In this document: one piece after another, positions 20,185-22,140 of the stretch
Position numbering within the stretch: position 1 is the first letter of the stretch
How the letters are laid out: each line of letters starts with the position of its first letter
Assembly: GCA_035515515.1 (NCBI GenBank)
Contig: DATJBC010000051.1
Span: 1-22,140 of the forward strand
From: DATJBC01 sp035515515
GTDB taxonomy: Bacteria; Actinomycetota; Acidimicrobiia; Acidimicrobiales; UBA8190
DNA: 22,140 nucleotides
Reading direction: 5' to 3'
Position numbers and translations under genes: made by a program
Notes under the pieces: generated by a model
Databases searched by the model: none
What the model saw: only the letters and a program-made list of their open reading frames with translations
Told to the model about the DNA's origin: nothing

Positions 20185-20778
20185 TCACGGTCGGTGCCCC
20201 CCGGCGTCGTGGCCGGCGGCGACCACGGCGGGCCACCCGGCCACGCAGGGCCGGACATGGCGCAGGGCCATGAGCCCCTTCACCAACCCCGCTACGAAGT
20301 TACCGGCGGTGTCGGCCACGATTCGCACAACGACGAGCCGGTGCCCCTCCAGGGCGTCGGCCACCCACGACGACTCCATGTCCACCGCCAGCGCCCCGCA
20401 GGCGGCCAGCTCGGTGCGACGGTCCCCGTGGACGAGGGTCTTCGACGAGGCGATGGGCCCCAGGTGGACCTCGTGGCCCGCCGCCCGCAAGAGGGCCGCC
20501 GCGGCGGCCGCGTCGCGCTCGGACAGCTCGCGCACCTCGTCGTGGGGGTTGCGCACCGAGGTGGCCACCACGATCTCCCCGGGCTCGAGCGAGGTGTCGA
20601 GACCCCCCGAGATCCCGGCCAGCACCACGGGCGATCCCGGAACGAGGCTCTTGGCCAGCTTGCCCGCAACCACCGTGGCGCGCCGGTGCCCCATGCCGGT
20701 GCGCACGACGCGCCCGCCCAGGGCGAGGGCCTCGAGGCGCATGGCGGCGACGAAGGTGACGGCGTCGTGGCGGGCCAC
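20185..20778 (-). CDS. Phosphorylase-superfamily protein (MTA/SAH nucleosidase-like)
   Basis: A 197-residue protein of the PNP/UDP phosphorylase fold. The start VTFVAAMRLEALALGG gives the first strand. VLAGISGGLDTSLEPGEIVVATSV corresponds to the phosphate/base-binding strand-turn region of MTA/SAH nucleosidases. GALAVDMESSWVADAL holds the conserved Met-Glu pair that binds the ribose hydroxyls. KTLVHGDRRTEL precedes it. The protein is shorter than typical MTA/SAH nucleosidase (about 230), and the final Asp-loop is only loosely matched (RIVADTAGN). Short members such as HpnG act on adenosyl-hopane, but no hopanoid genes are present, so the substrate is open. The GTG at 20778 is chosen because it keeps the first strand; an ATG at 20742 would cut it. 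CAGACT lies 6 nt before, so it may be leaderless or translated with lhr, whose stop is 23 bp upstream. Confidence 0.78.
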   Translation of the reverse strand: MARHDAVTFVAAMRLEALALGGRVVRTGMGHRRATVVAGKLAKSLVPGSPVVLAGISGGLDTSLEPGEIVVATSVRNPHDEVRELSERDAAAAAALLRAAGHEVHLGPIASSKTLVHGDRRTELAACGALAVDMESSWVADALEGHRLVVVRIVADTAGNFVAGLVKGLMALRHVRPCVAGWPAVVAAGHDAGGHRP

Positions 20779-20801
20779 CTCCGCAGTCTGCCCCGCCCCG
20801 C

Positions 20802-22140
20802 TCAGGCCGGTGTGGCACCCACCCCCGGGCGCCCCTGCCTGCCGTGGGCGGCCCCGGCGCCGCCGGGACCGGCGTCCCCGGGCTCGATGTCCACGGCGCC
20901 GTCTCGGTAGGTCACCGTGTTCGTGCGCACGGCGGTGACCCGCGCCCCGGGGAGGACGATGCCCACCAGGTTGAGCGGGTCCGCGGCGTTGAGCCGCACG
21001 ACCTGGCCGCCGCGCTCGGCGCGCCGGATGCGCCGCAGCTCGTCGACGGCCTCGGGCACGGCGTACTGCTCGCCGGCGAAGCCCGTCACGAAGCGGCCGC
21101 CCCGTACCAGGCCGCGGGCCTCGAGGCGCCGCAGCGCCCACAGCACGTCGCGCCACGGCAGGGCGAGGTTCTCGCGGGCGGTGAGGTCCCAGAACACCAC
21201 GCCCCAGCGCGCCAGCAACTGCCCCGCCACCTGCTCTGCCAGCGTGTCGCGGTCGAGCTCGCCGGCGCCCGTCGCGGGCAGCAGGGCCCAGCGCCCCTCG
21301 CCTCCCTCGCGCCGCGCCGGGGCGCGGCGCACGCCCGAGGGCCGGCGCGGCTCGTGGCGCTGGCGGCGGCGCCAGGACTGGCGCGCCGACAGCAGGGCGC
21401 GCACGGCCTGGAAGCCGTCCGCCGTGACCAGCCCGCGCGCCACGAGGTCCCACAGGCCCTCCTCGACCTCGACCGGCAGGCGGCCGGTGGTGTTGCGCAA
21501 CTCGGCGTGGAACATGGCCCCCTGCCGGCGCAGGGCGTCGAGCACCTCGCGGGCCGCCCCGTGGGCGGGCTCCGCCGGCTCGGCGTCGCCCCGCGCGGCG
21601 CGCAGGAGCCAGGGGAGGTCCTCGCGCAGGGCGAAGGTCACCGGCGTGGCGCGCGACGGGGTGGCCGAGCCCCGCCGGGGCGCGGCGTCGGGGTCGGCGG
21701 CCCGCAGCGACAGGCGCCCCCACACCAGCTCGCCGGCGTGGCACAGGTCCTCGAGCCAGCGGTGCTGGTAGCCCTCCACCCGCACGGGGAGGATCGACTC
21801 CTCCCAGGCGCCGGCGGGGATCTCGAAGCCCTGGAGCTGGTCGACCACGGCCAGCACACCGGCGCGGCCGTGGCGGCGGGTCCCGGGCGCCACCCGCTGC
21901 CACGCCAAGAGGAAGCGCATGAAGTCCTGGGCGGTGACGGGCTCGATCTCGCGCCGCAGCCGGTGCTGGGTGTAGCCGTGGATGCGGGCCAGCAGTCGTC
22001 GGGCACACCACTGCTGCTCGGGCGCGCCCCCGTCGCCGTCACCGGCGGGGGTCTGCGGAGGATCGAAGCGGCCTTGGAGGGCGAAGCCCTCGGCCTCGAG
22101 GCGCCCCAGCCCCACCGCCACCCGGGTGGGGGCGAGGCCG
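20802..22140 (-). CDS. lhr: C-terminal part of an Lhr-type superfamily 2 helicase (truncated by the window)
   Basis: The frame is open to the right edge, and 445 C-terminal residues are visible. No helicase motifs I-VI are in view; they would lie upstream. The visible part matches the region after the helicase core of large Lhr proteins, with RRLLARIHGYTQHRLRREIEPVTAQDFMRFLLAWQRV, a further segment WEESILPVRVEGYQHRWLEDLCHAGELVWGRLS, and a later winged-helix/beta-barrel part. The latter includes FWDLTARENLALPWRDVLWALRRLEARGLVRGGRFV and ending elements RLNAADPLNLVGIVLPG. Lhr proteins unwind RNA-DNA or DNA duplexes with ATP and are linked to DNA repair in mycobacteria. Residues about 150-160 and 250-270 are Arg/Pro-rich linkers. 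The gene heads a tight minus-strand run, with the nucleosidase 23 bp downstream. Confidence 0.85.
   Translation of the reverse strand, partial: GLAPTRVAVGLGRLEAEGFALQGRFDPPQTPAGDGDGGAPEQQWCARRLLARIHGYTQHRLRREIEPVTAQDFMRFLLAWQRVAPGTRRHGRAGVLAVVDQLQGFEIPAGAWEESILPVRVEGYQHRWLEDLCHAGELVWGRLSLRAADPDAAPRRGSATPSRATPVTFALREDLPWLLRAARGDAEPAEPAHGAAREVLDALRRQGAMFHAELRNTTGRLPVEVEEGLWDLVARGLVTADGFQAVRALLSARQSWRRRQRHEPRRPSGVRRAPARREGGEGRWALLPATGAGELDRDTLAEQVAGQLLARWGVVFWDLTARENLALPWRDVLWALRRLEARGLVRGGRFVTGFAGEQYAVPEAVDELRRIRRAERGGQVVRLNAADPLNLVGIVLPGARVTAVRTNTVTYRDGAVDIEPGDAGPGGAGAAHGRQGRPGVGATPA

Noticed and set aside
20779..22011. Long N-terminal extension of the nucleosidase-like frame
   Set aside because: It is a shadow of the lhr frame on the same strand, with Arg/Pro/Gly-rich translation and no domain.

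Overview
The window is very GC-rich, with almost all codons ending in G or C and frequent GTG starts. It looks like a chromosomal segment of an actinobacterium (Actinomycetota). DipZ-type and LppX/LprG-like proteins, a B12-dependent class II ribonucleotide reductase, and apparent leaderless promoters (TANNNT, 8 nt, then GTG/ATG) fit that phylum. Acidimicrobiia is a guess that the sequence alone cannot settle. I see no rRNA, tRNA, CRISPR array or insertion sequence. The only selfish element is an intein.

Layout. 35-1498 (+) is a polytopic membrane protein that converges with, and overlaps by 14 bp, dipZ (1485-3260, -), a CcdA/thioredoxin fusion. Upstream of dipZ on the same strand is glycerol kinase glpK (3444-4964, -), with a leaderless-type promoter. 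The divergent region 4965-5248 holds a promoter and two NrdR-like boxes 31 bp apart in front of nrdJ (5249-9181, +). nrdJ carries a 357-residue LAGLIDADG intein inserted exactly before an active-site cysteine. A tract of atypical codon use covers most of the intein and continues into the downstream extein.

9298-15744 is a regulatory and accessory cluster. It holds two paralogous proteins with two HD-GYP-like halves and a LuxR-type DNA-binding domain (9298-10878 and 12560-14080, both +). Between and after them lie a SAM methyltransferase, a small conserved-looking protein, a divergent SnoaL/NTF2-like protein, a crotonase-fold enzyme and a secreted LppX/LprG-like protein. The two regulator genes have near-identical start-proximal promoters. 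Two 18-bp palindromes of the form AT-N-GGG-N6-CCC-N-AT sit upstream of the methyltransferase and in the gap between the SnoaL-like gene and the second regulator. I infer a small regulon controlled by one or both regulators; this is the best candidate for an undescribed system here.

15947-17659 (-) encodes a CHASE-GGDEF diguanylate cyclase with intact catalytic and inhibitory motifs. From the right edge leftwards on the minus strand runs a compact operon: the C-terminal part of an Lhr-type helicase (runs off the window), an MTA/SAH-nucleosidase-like phosphorylase-superfamily protein, a NatA-like ABC ATPase and a NatB-like ABC-2 permease, with gaps of 23, 25 and 13 bp. No gene-free stretch exceeds 300 bp.
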